Assembly: GCA_034766995.1 (NCBI GenBank)
Contig: CM068323.1
Span: 25,833,214 to 25,897,213, forward strand
Length of the DNA: 64,000 nt
Source: Acanthacorydalis orientalis
Lineage: Eukaryota > Arthropoda > Insecta > Megaloptera > Corydalidae
Direction: 5' to 3'
The notes beneath the pieces were generated by a model that made no database searches, was not told where the DNA came from, and was given only the letters and a program-made list of their open reading frames with translations. The translations under genes were made by a program, and so were the position numbers. Positions 53,972 through 64,000 of this stretch are shown in pieces (position 1 is the stretch's first letter; the number at the start of each line of letters is the position of its first letter).

Positions 53972-55292
53972 AATAGTCGTACGTTTACGTAGTTAGGATA
54001 GTTTCGAAATCAGAACGTTCAAATTTAAATTAAATCTAATAGATCTGTAACTATTGCATCTAATGATCGTTTTAAAATGGATATGAAATTCCCACAGTGT
54101 GATTTTCTTAAAATTAGGTTAAAAAGAACTTTTTGCAGATCTATTAACAGAGTTCATAAGGATGTCAAGTTATAAGGTATTGTTTTCCCTTCATATTTAT
54201 AAAATTTTATTTCTTTTAAAAAAAAAAAACATGTTTTTGAAACTATATTTGCGTTGTGTGATCTATATTGTTTAGGTTTTTTTCTGTTTTCTATTTATTT
54301 AATAAGAAGAAAAACTATGACACGTAAAGTATTAAAATATAGTATTTATGTTGCATCTAACTACTTGTACAGACAAAAATTATTTTTAGTTATTATTTGT
54401 TTAAGTGATCTCAACAAAAATGTGTTTCATTATTTGCGTGCTTATATAAAACCAAATATGTTCAGTGCGTATATGCATAATTTATTTACTATTAAGTTTA
54501 TAATTGCGTTTCATATATTATAATTTTAATTTACATTAAAAAAAATCATGAACTTATCAAAAAATTCATATAACCGTACAGATTTTGATTTATCTAAACT
54601 TTCTGTAGTGAATTCTTAAGACTGAAACGAAATTTATAATTCTGGCAATGCCCCTAATAAAAATATATGAATTTGTAATTTCATTTAATGACATGAATTG
54701 GGGATTACTAGTATTGAACTTCCCTATTTAAATCTCTCAAGCCACTATCAAATATAACTGTTGGATATGCAAATCCTTCGAGTTTAAGTAGATAAAATAT
54801 ATTAAAAACCAACAAGATTGCATGTTGAAAATATTTAACTTTTTTACTTAGGTATAGAGAATAAAACAAATTGAATTATGATTGGGGAAAGAGATGTAAT
54901 CTATTATTGAATATTTCACTTCTGTTACTCGGAGTAATAATTACTTATATTTTTAATATTGAATCCGTTCGGAATATTTAATGTTCGCTTACAGTATAGG
55001 CTCGTACGATCTAATCACTATTTTATACCAGGGAATATTATGAACGTAATATTAGAATAGGTTCATTTACCTGAATGTGCTATTTAAAAAAAAAGTAAAT
55101 AAAGAATTGTAATTAACAAACATAAAATGAATAGTACTTTTATGTACCACACCTGTTTTTAGAACCCCACGGTTGAAAAACAAAGCTTAAATAAACCGAT
55201 CACATTTTCAATGGAAATATATTTATTTTTTTGTTTCGATATACGGTCTGGTTTTTATACTTAAAAGAGCTATATAAAAATATTTTAATCTA
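53972..55292. other. Intergenic between convergent genes
   Basis: AT-rich 3' flanks of the ZDHHC23-like (+) and CCDC134-like (-) genes. An 89-codon + frame at 54,254-54,523 is Ile/Leu/Tyr/Lys rich, as expected from composition, and has no domain. Confidence 0.45.
55222..55227 (-). terminator. Polyadenylation signal of CCDC134-like gene
   Basis: AATAAA on the minus strand, about 65 bp after the stop codon at 55,293. Confidence 0.6.
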
Positions 55293-55849
55293 TTACAAAT
55301 CAGTTCTCGATAACATCGGTCCTCTCGAATATTTTTTCTTTACTTTCTTCTTCTCGGTATGATTACTACTTCTATCGACACTTCTACTTTTAGTTACTAC
55401 TCTGTACGGATTGAAATAATCCGGATCTCTGTCCGTATAGTTCAATTCTTGGTTGACTAGATTCAAAAGCTTCACGGTACTCGTATCTATCAAATGTCTG
55501 GTCTCATCGAGGAACCCGATACTCCACTTGAATAACGTTTCCCAGTCTTCGTGCGTCTTCAATAAACTATTCGATACGTCTGGGAAACGGATAACTATCT
55601 CTCCGAACAGGGCCGTGTTCTCTAAGATGTTCGACAGTGCGTCACGGTACGTTTCCTCGATCGGAAACGGTGAAATGCCAGGGACAAATCCACCGTTCTC
55701 GAGTATCGTCCTACTATTACCGATCACGCCGAATATGTTTTTCGATAGAATAGACACCATCGTGTACTGTTTCTCGTAATTATTTAAATTCTGGAAACCT
55801 TTGATTGCCTCCAGCTGCTCCACTCGTCTCTGTTTGTACAACCTTTTAT
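55293..55849 (-). CDS. Ccdc134: CCDC134 orthologue, terminal coding exon (partial)
   Basis: About 185 codons open from an acceptor (CTCAG|AT at 55,850) to the stop. Matching blocks to vertebrate CCDC134 are QRRVEQLEAIKG, NSRTILENGGFVPG, ENTALFGEIVIRFP, a W-rich middle and a basic C-terminus with RGPMLSRTDL (vertebrate ...RKGPRISRSQSEL). CCDC134 is a signal-peptide protein of the secretory pathway, and its C-terminal QSEL is thought to act like KDEL; here the tail is RTDL. The signal-peptide exon is missing. A good minus-strand donor at 57,180 (GCAG|GTAAGA) has the right phase and twelve open codons before it, but no Met was found. Confidence 0.85.
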
Positions 55850-56407
55850 CTGAGATATTATTTAAGGGTTTTTTTTAAAGCAGAAACCATTCAAAGTTTT
55901 CACGATTTCTGGTTACATACATTTTCATGCTTTGGTTTTGTACATCTAATCATTTTACAACCGCGCCTGATCAGTATTAATTAATTTTCAATCAGGCTCG
56001 TGTGTAACGACAAAGGATACATAATTCCTCATTGTTAAATCTCTCGCTGTCATCATTACATTTAGAATTTACAATAAAATATAATAAAGTTAAGTAATAT
56101 AACCTCATTTTAATTAAAATTGCAAATCAACACATTTCGTACCAGTAATACTCAAACAAAAATCGAAATGCAATATGTCAAATAATAAAAAAATGGCGCA
56201 TTTAAATTTTGCTAAATATTTATTTTAAACAGAATTATTTCCATTCATAAATGAAAAGTAAAATAACTTTATCTACTAAAACACACACATGTACTCATAG
56301 TTCCCCAAAAAAAATCATGAATGATGAGAGGATTTAATTTTAAAACAAATTAATCTTTTTAATCAAACGAATATATGTGCGGGTGTGTATGAACAAACAG
56401 TTATATA

Positions 56408-56822
56408 TATCATCATCATCATCATCTTCAGCACTCACCTGTCAATCCACTGCTGGATAAAGGCCTCTTCCATGATTTTCCATTTTGTTCGATTCAGTGC
56501 CTCTCTTTTCCACAGTTTTCCAATAAAGTTTTTAATATCCTTATCCCATCTGTTCATTGGTCTTTTTCTCGGTCTTTTCATATTCCTTGGTTCCCAGTCA
56601 ATAATTTCTCTTGTCCATCGGTTGTCTTCTCTTCTTGCGACATGTCCCGTCCATTTCCATTTCAGACTCTTTACTCTTCTTATTATATCTGTGACTCCTG
56701 TTTGTTTTCGTATCCATTCTATTCTCTTTCTATCTCTTCTTGTTATTCCCAACATGCATCGTTCCATACTTCGTTGTGTTGTTTGGAGTCTTTGAACTAT
56801 TTTGGCGTTAAGCACCCATGTT
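56408..56822 (-). mobile_element. Non-LTR retrotransposon 3' end (RTE-like)
   Basis: The minus-strand frame from about 56,822 to 56,435 reads QRLQTTQRSMERCMLGITRR, then a basic stretch, RVKSLKWKWTGHVARREDNR, RPRKRPMNRWDKDIKNF and EEAFIQQWIDR plus a stop. These are hallmarks of the C-terminus of insect endonuclease/reverse-transcriptase ORFs. The stop is followed by a short 3' UTR ending in (gat)n, the usual tail of RTE-type elements. It is 5'-truncated, as usual for LINE insertions, and rather intact, so fairly young. Confidence 0.82.
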
Positions 56823-56824
56823 GT

Positions 56825-56864
<40 letters not shown>

Positions 56865-56874
56865 TACATACATA
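56825..56874. repeat. (AT)n/(AC)n/(CATA)n compound tract
   Basis: Pure AT, then acacacacacac, then catacatacata; it abuts the 5' truncation point of the LINE fragment. Confidence 0.9.
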
Positions 56875-57923
56875 CATACAATCTCCCTCAAATATGAAAT
56901 AAACCCCCTAAAACAATTAAAACAAAGAACGTCCTCTTCTAGAAAGTCTACTTGAATCTCCGTACTGCTTAAAAATGTACTCGGTTCTAGAAAGAATTCA
57001 CTGGAATAAATTAAATATATTTTCAAAAAAATATAAACGATTATCCTGTAATTAAATTTGCAGGTTTCGTCTCCCGTAATCATTATTTATAAACGAACAA
57101 ATTATTCGTTTCTTATATAAAATACAATATATATTTTCCAATAATATTTTCCGAATTTGACTTTCATTGTTTAGTCTTACCTGCGTACCCCTCTGAAACC
57201 AAGAGGCAGTTTAAATACTATTTTATGTAAAATGAGAAAAGTGATAAAAATTCACAAATATTGTAAGAGGAAAAAATTTTAATGACTAGATAAGAAAACT
57301 TGATAAAGTAAATGAAAAAATCTGCTTCGTACTCTCTGAAATCCTCTTAGTTATCTCAGAGGTATGCATTCTACACGTTTCTGTTATGTTTTTATTTAAA
57401 TTTAATATAATTTATGCTCATTTTTGTCCCGTATTACTCGATTGATTCAATATTGCAATCATTTATTGTTTAATTATCCTTGTGATCGTTCTTTTTAATC
57501 ATTTGAACACCTGTATTTCACTATTAGTTTCAGTACATTTACTATCCTCACATACATGATAAAGATTCCTCTGTTAGAGGTGTAAGAGTTTTAACACCTA
57601 CCGCGCTCGATCCAAAAGAATGATCTCCAGAGCATACCGTTTTAACTTCATTGTTCCTTTTATACTTTTTATAGTTTATATGTTATAGAATTCACAATCG
57701 TTTCACTAGTTAATGCTGTTCTTGAATCCTTGTTATCTATGGCCAGATTCGATTAATAATCTACCTGAAGATGACACGATTCGAAACTGATTGTTGATGA
57801 ATAACGAATATAGGTCGTTAATTTATTTGAATTTGAAATAAATTTCCATCAAAACACAGTTCTGGCATTTTGGCCAAATTCGATTTTAGAAATGAACAAT
57901 CTTCTGTATTGAGAATCAGTGAT

Positions 57924-58022
57924 TGATTATTGATCGTTTTTGATTGTTGTTTATGTGCATTTCGATCACGATGCTATAATCTTATCATCTTCATCGAAAT
58001 GCACAACGATCAATGATCAATT
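57924..58022. repeat. Imperfect inverted repeat
   Basis: The left arm 'gattattgatcg' ... 'gtgcatttcgat' pairs with the right arm 'atcgaaatgcac' 'aacgatcaatgatcaatt'. The left arm has about 18 extra bases. The loop includes 'cttatcatcttc', like the dispersed family at 9,535. Confidence 0.7.
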
Positions 58023-58087
58023 GTGTACGATTTTTTTTAACAGTTCACTATGGAAACAGTGTTAGTGCATAGGAATCTTTTTTCTGG

Positions 58088-58090
<3 letters not shown>

Positions 58091-58159
<69 letters not shown>
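58091..58159. repeat. (AT)n microsatellite
   Basis: About 69 bp, about 390 bp upstream of the ABRA-like start. Confidence 0.95.
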
Positions 58160-58162
<3 letters not shown>

Positions 58163-58549
58163 TAGAAGAAACGGAACGCTTATAAAACGAAGTAAGTAAA
58201 CTTTATTCTCATACTTATATATATTCTTGTAATCCGGATGCTCCGAATTGGATCAAAACTGCATGTAAATCGTATTTTAGATCGACTGTAAGATGATGCT
58301 ACATTAGAAATGAGTGTGATGTACGAAAATAAATCGCACAATGCACAGGAATTCGTTTTAGAAAAGAGAACGTCTCGACCATTCATCAAACACGCGACAA
58401 CAATCGTCGGCCCGCACCTGAAGAAACCTCTTTTCTTCAGTCTAGTCGACTGAATCGGTGCAATATTTTTTTTTAGTGTTGTGTTGAACATCTTACAGAA
58501 ATTACACGCTACTCAGTCGCTTTGTATCGCTCAGTACGGTTACTTCGCA

Positions 58550-59684
58550 ATGGATGAATTAACACAGCATAAAGTAGTAAGTCGTTTAATTCTAATTATT
58601 ATCGTTTCTTGTTATCACATTTTATCATAAATATTATATACATGTATATGTATGAAATGAACTTCATTTCGATTTCACATAGTAATAAGTTTTCAAATTA
58701 AAATTAGCGCATACTGTTTTATTTACGTTGTGAAAATGTTAAACCGTGCTAAATTTAGACTGCAGAGAATTGTCATTTTCTTGTATGAAAGCATGTAAAC
58801 ATTCGGTGTATATTTAGAAACTGTACTGAAAATATTTTCAAAATTACCGAGCATTCTTTCGAATTTCACTTAAAATATTAACAAGTGAACATTGGCTGTG
58901 GAAAGTAATGCGGATGAAATTCAGTTCGCGCGGTCATCTTCGAATATTCTGCATAGAAATAATGTTTATTCGAATAAATGCGATGTGGGATCGAATAGAT
59001 CGTTTTAAATTAATGATCAGTTTATCAAATAACTATATATTATCGGCATATTGTCTCAGAGAGGCGGAAAATTTGTATATTTTTTTTCGATAATAGTCTG
59101 TGTACATGATTGAAAGATTATCAATTATTTTTTTTTTGTAAATTTGTTCAAATGGCTCTTTCATGACGATACAGTCTCCGACACTGGATAAATCGAGTCT
59201 CATAAATGAATATTTCACTCGTTCATCGAATATTTTCAATGAAAAACACTTGTGTGCTTTATGGATGAATGAAACATCTATTTATAAACATTGTTGCTAC
59301 TTGTAAATTTTAAATATTCATGATCGATCGATTCATTTGTAGAATTGACTCCAAGAAAGTGCTTGTGGCAAGATATTCAATTCGAATTTGCGTAGGTTTT
59401 TTTCCAGCAGTGGATCTTCGTTCTGTATCACAAAAAATAATCTGATTGAAATGCTCAATAATTAATTGTCGACCTATTAATTGTTGATTATTTATTATCA
59501 GTTTTATACGGGACTTGAAAATCTCGACAGTACGTAAAGGGTTAAGCAAAGGTTTATTGTTAATTTGAGTGGAATTTCATTTTATTTTCATCAGTTTGTT
59601 TGAGGAGTGAATAGAATTTCTTTTATGATTGAGTATTTAATAATTATTCGGTTTTAAAATGAAATCAAATGAATGCAATCGTGT

Positions 59685-59772
<88 letters not shown>

Positions 59773-61950
59773 TATTTGAAATATTTCGCGTATAAATGAA
59801 GGGACCATGAAAATAAAAATTAACTTTCACTGGCTCTCATCGATTAGCATTTATCTTAAAGTTTGTGTACACACTCGTATATGTATCATAAATTTCATAC
59901 AATCGTAATTTGATTAATTAAAATATACCATGGCGCATAAATCAAACAATAAACGTGCTCACTGGAACGCTTTTAAAACTGTTTCTGGTTCAACTTTCTT
60001 CTTCGGCGCGCGTTCTTCTCCACCGTCCAATTCGAATCGAATATTGTTCACGTGTGATTTTTTCACACGTACTTAATTAACATTCTTTTGCACTTTTTAG
60101 TTAAATACTTTCTACGTACACCTCTTTAATCGATTAATATATTTTCACAAGTGAGATCCGTACTACTTGTCTAACTATTAAGTTTGTGTATCTATGCCTC
60201 GATCAGGTCTAAGCAGATCGAACAATTAGCAATGAATGTTTTTAGATGTTTTATATTTTTCTGTGTGAGAAGTATCGAACTTTCTCTCTAATAGAGCCGG
60301 CTATGATTATTACCTGTCTTTAATTTCAGTAATTAATAATCTCAGTGAAGGCTTTCGGTTGCGATTCTGATATCTTTAAAATTCAATTTAAAGAACGGTC
60401 CTTTCGGAAAAATCAAATTCATTGCAAAAGTCGACAAAGGAGGTCGTGGAAAGTGTTTACATAAATTAATCATTCTTTTTCGTCCCACAAACAGTAAACT
60501 TTTTTTCTTATCAAAAACGTTCAGTCGATCTTTCTGCGCCTCAGGATAATGGAATTGCCATCGAAATGAGAAGCGCTTCTTACACGTTACTTACATATTT
60601 CTAGGGTACATCTCTAGGTTCGAGGATTGCTCAGTTCAACGCACAAGCAAATAAACATGTTAAGAAACAGTCCGCGAATCCATTCTCGACAGGCAGGTCT
60701 GTCCGCAGCCTCGAAAGACCGAAATTCTCGAAAGAAGAGTACGGAAGGTATGTAAGATTTGAATTGCTATCGAAACAGATACACGAGTAAAGATTTCTAT
60801 CGATCTTATGTTAGACCTGTCGAGGGATCTCTGACGGATAAAAGGGGCAAAAAGGCGAACGTCCACATAACTAAAGAAATCCTCGAACTGTGCGAAGTCA
60901 TACACCACGAGGGGATCGAGTTCGACGAAGAAGCTGTACAGAAAGTGATCAGTTTTGGGGATCTTTTCAACGTGAGTAAATGTTAGATTGAATACGAGAA
61001 AGGGCCGAACGTGGATTTAATAATAAACGGCGTGTCTTTCGAAGACATTTGAAAAATCTGATGATGGTTTGTAATTAACTCGTCGTATCTTTCGCAGTTG
61101 AACTCCTTTTTTATCCTAAAAGCCATCGAGAAACTATCCGGTGAAAAGTGTTCAATAAATCCTGATTACTGATTATTGTTTGAACGCATTTTTACGGCGA
61201 TACCGTTATCTTCAGTGGGTTTGAAGTACAGAATATTTTTTTTATTTTTCCGTGCCTGCAATCTGCACCTGTTCACATATGTATCATTTTAATGTTCATT
61301 AAATTCGATTGAAATTTTAAAACCCATTCACGCGCGCATATAAAATACTGCCCGCGTAACAAAAAAGCTTTAATCCTGTAGATGGTAATTTAATTTCGAT
61401 TTAATTACTCTCTTCGATAATGAAAATCGTTAAATTCGATTTAAATATTATATAGACTTAGATATTTAAGATTGGAGAAACCGCAAATGTTTCAGATGAT
61501 TTTGAAATGGACAACAATCGACGATTAGTGAAAATATCGATATATTCTTTTTCAAACAATTAAAAATACAGTTACGAGAATTTTTTTCAACATCAGTTTT
61601 TTGAAATGTGTTTATTTATGATACTTCGAGATATAAAAAATTAAATTTTGAGCAAATCTAGTCGGCACCGTTTGCAATGTATATATTTTTTTTAGATTTA
61701 TGTCCATATTTCAAATAAAGTAGTCGGGACGCTCCTCCGTGGCCGGAAACACGGGTTCGTGGACTTTGAAGGAGAGTGTTTGTTTCAAGTAAGGAAAAAT
61801 AGATGAGTGGCCTTTAACGTTTTTAAAATAAAAACTCGATTTCAGAGGAGAGACGATGATGTACCTATTATACTGTTGCAACCTATCGAAGAAATACGTA
61901 AGAAGTTTAAAGAGAGACTCGGCGATGAAGAAGAAAAGCCGTTGTTTTAA
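58550..61950 (+). CDS. Costars-domain actin-binding Rho-activating protein (ABRA/STARS-like)
   Basis: Exons 58550-58576, 60605-60747, 60815-60971, 61696-61788 and 61846-61950 join in phase to 174 codons. The N-terminal part (GSRIAQFNAQANKHV, then NPFSTGRS) and PVEGSLTDKRGKKANVH match the arthropod and vertebrate ABRA layout. The C-terminus is a Costars domain: EILELCEVIHHEG, ISFGDLFNIYVHISNKVVGT, LLRGRKHGFVDFEGECLFQ, RRDDDVPIILLQP. ABRA/STARS proteins bind actin and promote Rho/MRTF-SRF signalling, mainly in muscle. Costars-only proteins (ABRACL) are shorter; this one has the extra N-terminal region. Exon 1 (MDELTQHKV) is inferred from an ATG with a good context (gcaATGG), a GTAAGT donor and phase; the other exons are firm. 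It is convergent with the DDX24-like gene, 208 bp apart. Confidence 0.88.
58577..60604 (+). other. Intron 1 of the ABRA-like gene
   Basis: 2.0 kb containing a compound AT/GT tract (59,688-59,769) and otherwise featureless AT-rich DNA. No nested gene seen. Confidence 0.6.
59688..59769. repeat. Compound (AT)n/(GT)n tract
   Basis: About 54 bp AT followed by about 28 bp GT. Confidence 0.95.
61145..61215. repeat. Dispersed repeat copy in ABRA-like intron
   Basis: 'gttcaataaatcctgattac' and 'gaacgcatttttacggcgat' followed by 'gttatcttcag' resemble the copy at 9,535-9,660 and, less clearly, the window start. Confidence 0.5.
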
Positions 61951-62091
61951 GACGTCGATACCGAAGATATAACGGCCGTTTATCGATTAATGTCGATAGT
62001 TTATTTATGGATAAATAATACTAAACGTAAAACTGAAAAAGTGTAGACTTTTTATGTACACTGGAATTAATACAAATATAGAATATTTTAA

Positions 62092-62097
62092 AATAAA
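62092..62097 (+). terminator. Polyadenylation signal of the ABRA-like gene
   Basis: AATAAA about 140 bp past the stop codon, within the 208-bp gap to the convergent gene. Confidence 0.55.
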
Positions 62098-62158
62098 TTG
62101 TATTATAAAAGCAATACAAACTTTTACATTTAGAACAATATATATTTACATACAAGTT

Positions 62159-64000
62159 TTAATGATTTTTACGTCGGTTCCTCGTTTCTCTCTTCTTTTT
62201 TCTTATAGATGCGATTTTTTTCGACTTTAATTTCGGCCGGAGAGACCCGATCGATTTTCCGGACCTGGCGTAGTTTACGAGAGCGCTCTTCATCACTTCG
62301 ATTGCGTTTTTATTCGATTCGATTCTCGGCACGACGGAATCGCCGGTATTCGTGTTACAGGTCGGATATTTAGCGCTGAATCCTTTCGGAAACAGCGGTT
62401 TCGCAAGAAGCGAAGAAAGCTGCTTCCTCTTCGCGTTGACGATTCTCTTTATCTGCGAAACACCCTCCGTGAATATCTGTTTCGGCATATCGACTTCGTC
62501 GACGACGATATCCATTTCGGTCACGGCTTTTTGAAACCAACCGGTTTCTGAATTTTTTTTCCTCAGCTGCAGTTCGAGAATGTCTAAATCGCGAGCTAAA
62601 TTTATACGCCGTTTGATCATCGAAAGTAAGTTATCATCGACGGGAAAGATCGGTAAATCTTCGGCTGTGATTTATACAGAATTATTATGATTAGACGTCG
62701 ACGTATACGTTCGATATGATTTTACCTCTTCCTAAAGTCCTGCACAGCCTGATGTAATTTTTCAATTCGCTAGGTTCCATGAAAAGGACAGTGATTCCCT
62801 CTTCTTCAGCACGCGCCGTCCGGCCCGACCTGTGGACGTAATTCTCTGCGGTACGCGGACACTGATAATGAATCACGTGCTGGACCTTAGGTATGTCTAG
62901 ACCTCTCGCCGCGACGTCCGTAGCTATCATGACGCCTCGATCGTTGTCACGAAACCTGTTTAAAATGTAATTTACGAACACGATCGACGACATCGTCTAC
63001 GGTTTCGTACCTTTCGAGATTCTTTAAACGCTGTCTCTGCTGCATCATAGCGTGTAACGGCAACGGGCTACATTCCAACACGGTAAAAAGCGTCGTCAGC
63101 CGTTTGACACAGCCGATAGAATTACAAAACACGATCGTTCTACCCGGATGGCGTTTTAAGAAATAATAAAGGTAATAGTCTTTATCTTCTATCGGACACG
63201 TTATTCTGCATTCGGTCAGAGCCGACGCGGTACCTGAAAGAAATATAAATACGCTCGCGTGAATTTTACACGAGTCCGTAGATATATCGGGAAAATTTAA
63301 TATACCTGTACTCTTTGTGACATCGATGACTTTTGGATTAGTGATGCCTAATTTTTCTATAACTTTCTGTAACTTTTGCGCGGGTGTCAACTTGTGTATT
63401 TTATTTTTATGCTGTTTCTTCTTCGAAATATGTTTCGGAACATCGTGGACTAACGTTAAAGTCGCGGAGAAGACGAAATTCTGTCTCTGTTTCTTATGTT
63501 CTTCGTCGACATTCAACCGGTCGAGTAACTGATGCAATTCATCGAAATGACCGTGTTCCATCATCCGGTCGGTTTCGTCGATCACTAAATACCTAGAATG
63601 TGTTTTTTTTTCTTATATTCTCTAATATAACACCGATCGTAAAATCAACGACGATTACCTGATATTATCTATTTGAGATAAATGCGGATTGCCGGTCTGT
63701 ACCAACTCCCATAAACGACCGGGCGTCGCTACTACGATTTCAGGACATTTACTTAATATTCTCTCCTGTTTAACGGCGGCCATTCCGCCGAGTACGACGG
63801 CCACTTTAATACCGGTGTACCGTGCTACAGAAATCAAATGGTTTTTTATCTGAACGGCTAATTCTCTGGTCGGTGTCAAAATCAGTGCGTACAAAGGTTT
63901 CAACTTCACGTCCTCGTCGGATTTCGGGACTTTATCTATCGACCTGACACAACCGATTTCATCCGAAACATAATCCTCTTCGTCGTCTGATCTTTCGGAG
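62159..64000 (-). CDS. Ddx24: DDX24-type DEAD-box RNA helicase, 5' part cut by window
   Basis: Nucleolar ATP-dependent RNA helicase, implicated in large-subunit ribosome assembly in its orthologues (yeast Mak5). Minus-strand exons are 63659-64000 (open to the edge), 63306-63592, 63011-63233, 62726-62955 and 62159-62664, all in phase. Motifs in order: LILTPTRELAVQIKNH (Ia), LGGMAAVKQ, EIVVATPGRLWEL (Ib), motif II as VIDETDRMMEHGHF (DETD rather than DEAD), FSATLTLVHD (III), RTIVFCNSIGCVKRL (IV), ATDVAARGLDIPKVQHVIHY (V) and YVHRSGRTARA (VI). A basic tail with AKPLFPKGFSAKYPT matches the QPLF ... KYPT region of vertebrate DDX24. The Q motif and Walker A lie beyond the window. The acidic stretch SDDEEDYVSDE at the edge fits the large insert known in this subfamily. 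Confidence 0.95.

Larger units (their letters stand above)
55850..58549. other. Upstream intron/intergenic of CCDC134- and ABRA-like genes
   Basis: Should contain the 5' exon(s) of the minus-strand CCDC134-like gene and the promoter of the plus-strand ABRA-like gene. It also holds a LINE tail, an AT/AC tract, an inverted repeat and an AT tract (58,091-58,159). The 103-codon minus frame at 58,180-58,491 shows no domain. Confidence 0.4.

Noticed and set aside
54254..54523. 89-codon + frame after the ZDHHC23-like gene
   Set aside because: Composition is what AT-rich DNA yields (Ile, Leu, Tyr, Lys, Phe); no motif.
57181..57220. Upstream exon of the CCDC134-like gene
   Set aside because: The minus-strand donor and phase fit, but only about twelve codons are open and no Met or convincing signal peptide is seen. 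Kept only as a remark.

Overview
The window is nuclear DNA from an animal, most likely an arthropod and probably an insect. The genes have short introns in AT-rich DNA. Two are ecdysteroid-kinase-like (EcKinase) genes, a family expanded in arthropods, and the transposon remnants are mariner and piggyBac types. There is no bacterial gene organisation. The species cannot be read from the sequence. AT dinucleotide tracts are unusually frequent: more than twenty of about 20 to 125 bp.

Layout. Positions 1-14,330 hold no gene I can support. They contain transposon remnants, a higher-order tandem repeat of about 505 bp (6,827-8,189), other repeats and the presumed upstream region of the first gene. 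From 14,331 to 50,470 (+) runs one very large gene for a membrane adenylyl cyclase of the ADCY8 / Drosophila Ac78C type. I assembled 23 coding exons whose splice phases all agree and give about 1,648 codons. Three apparently intact single-exon genes lie inside its introns: an EHD/Past1-like dynamin-related ATPase (29,223-30,854, - strand, intron 1), one EcKinase (33,386-34,708, +, intron 1) and a diverged EcKinase paralogue (42,031-43,347, +, intron 10, which separates two exons of the first catalytic domain). The cyclase introns also hold mariner, piggyBac-like and LINE remnants and several hairpins.

Right of the cyclase come a ZDHHC23-type palmitoyltransferase (52,646-53,971, +, four exons) whose catalytic motif reads DRHC instead of DHHC; the last coding exon of a CCDC134 orthologue (55,293-55,849, -); an ABRA/STARS-type Costars-domain protein (58,550-61,950, +, five exons); and the 3' two thirds of a DDX24-type RNA helicase (62,159-64,000, -), cut by the window edge. 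ZDHHC23 and CCDC134 are convergent, as are the ABRA-like gene and DDX24.

The genes do not form an operon or pathway. The notable arrangement is one long signalling gene hosting three intronless genes. cAMP signalling, membrane traffic (EHD) and ecdysteroid-type phosphorylation could meet in one tissue, but nothing in the sequence proves co-regulation.
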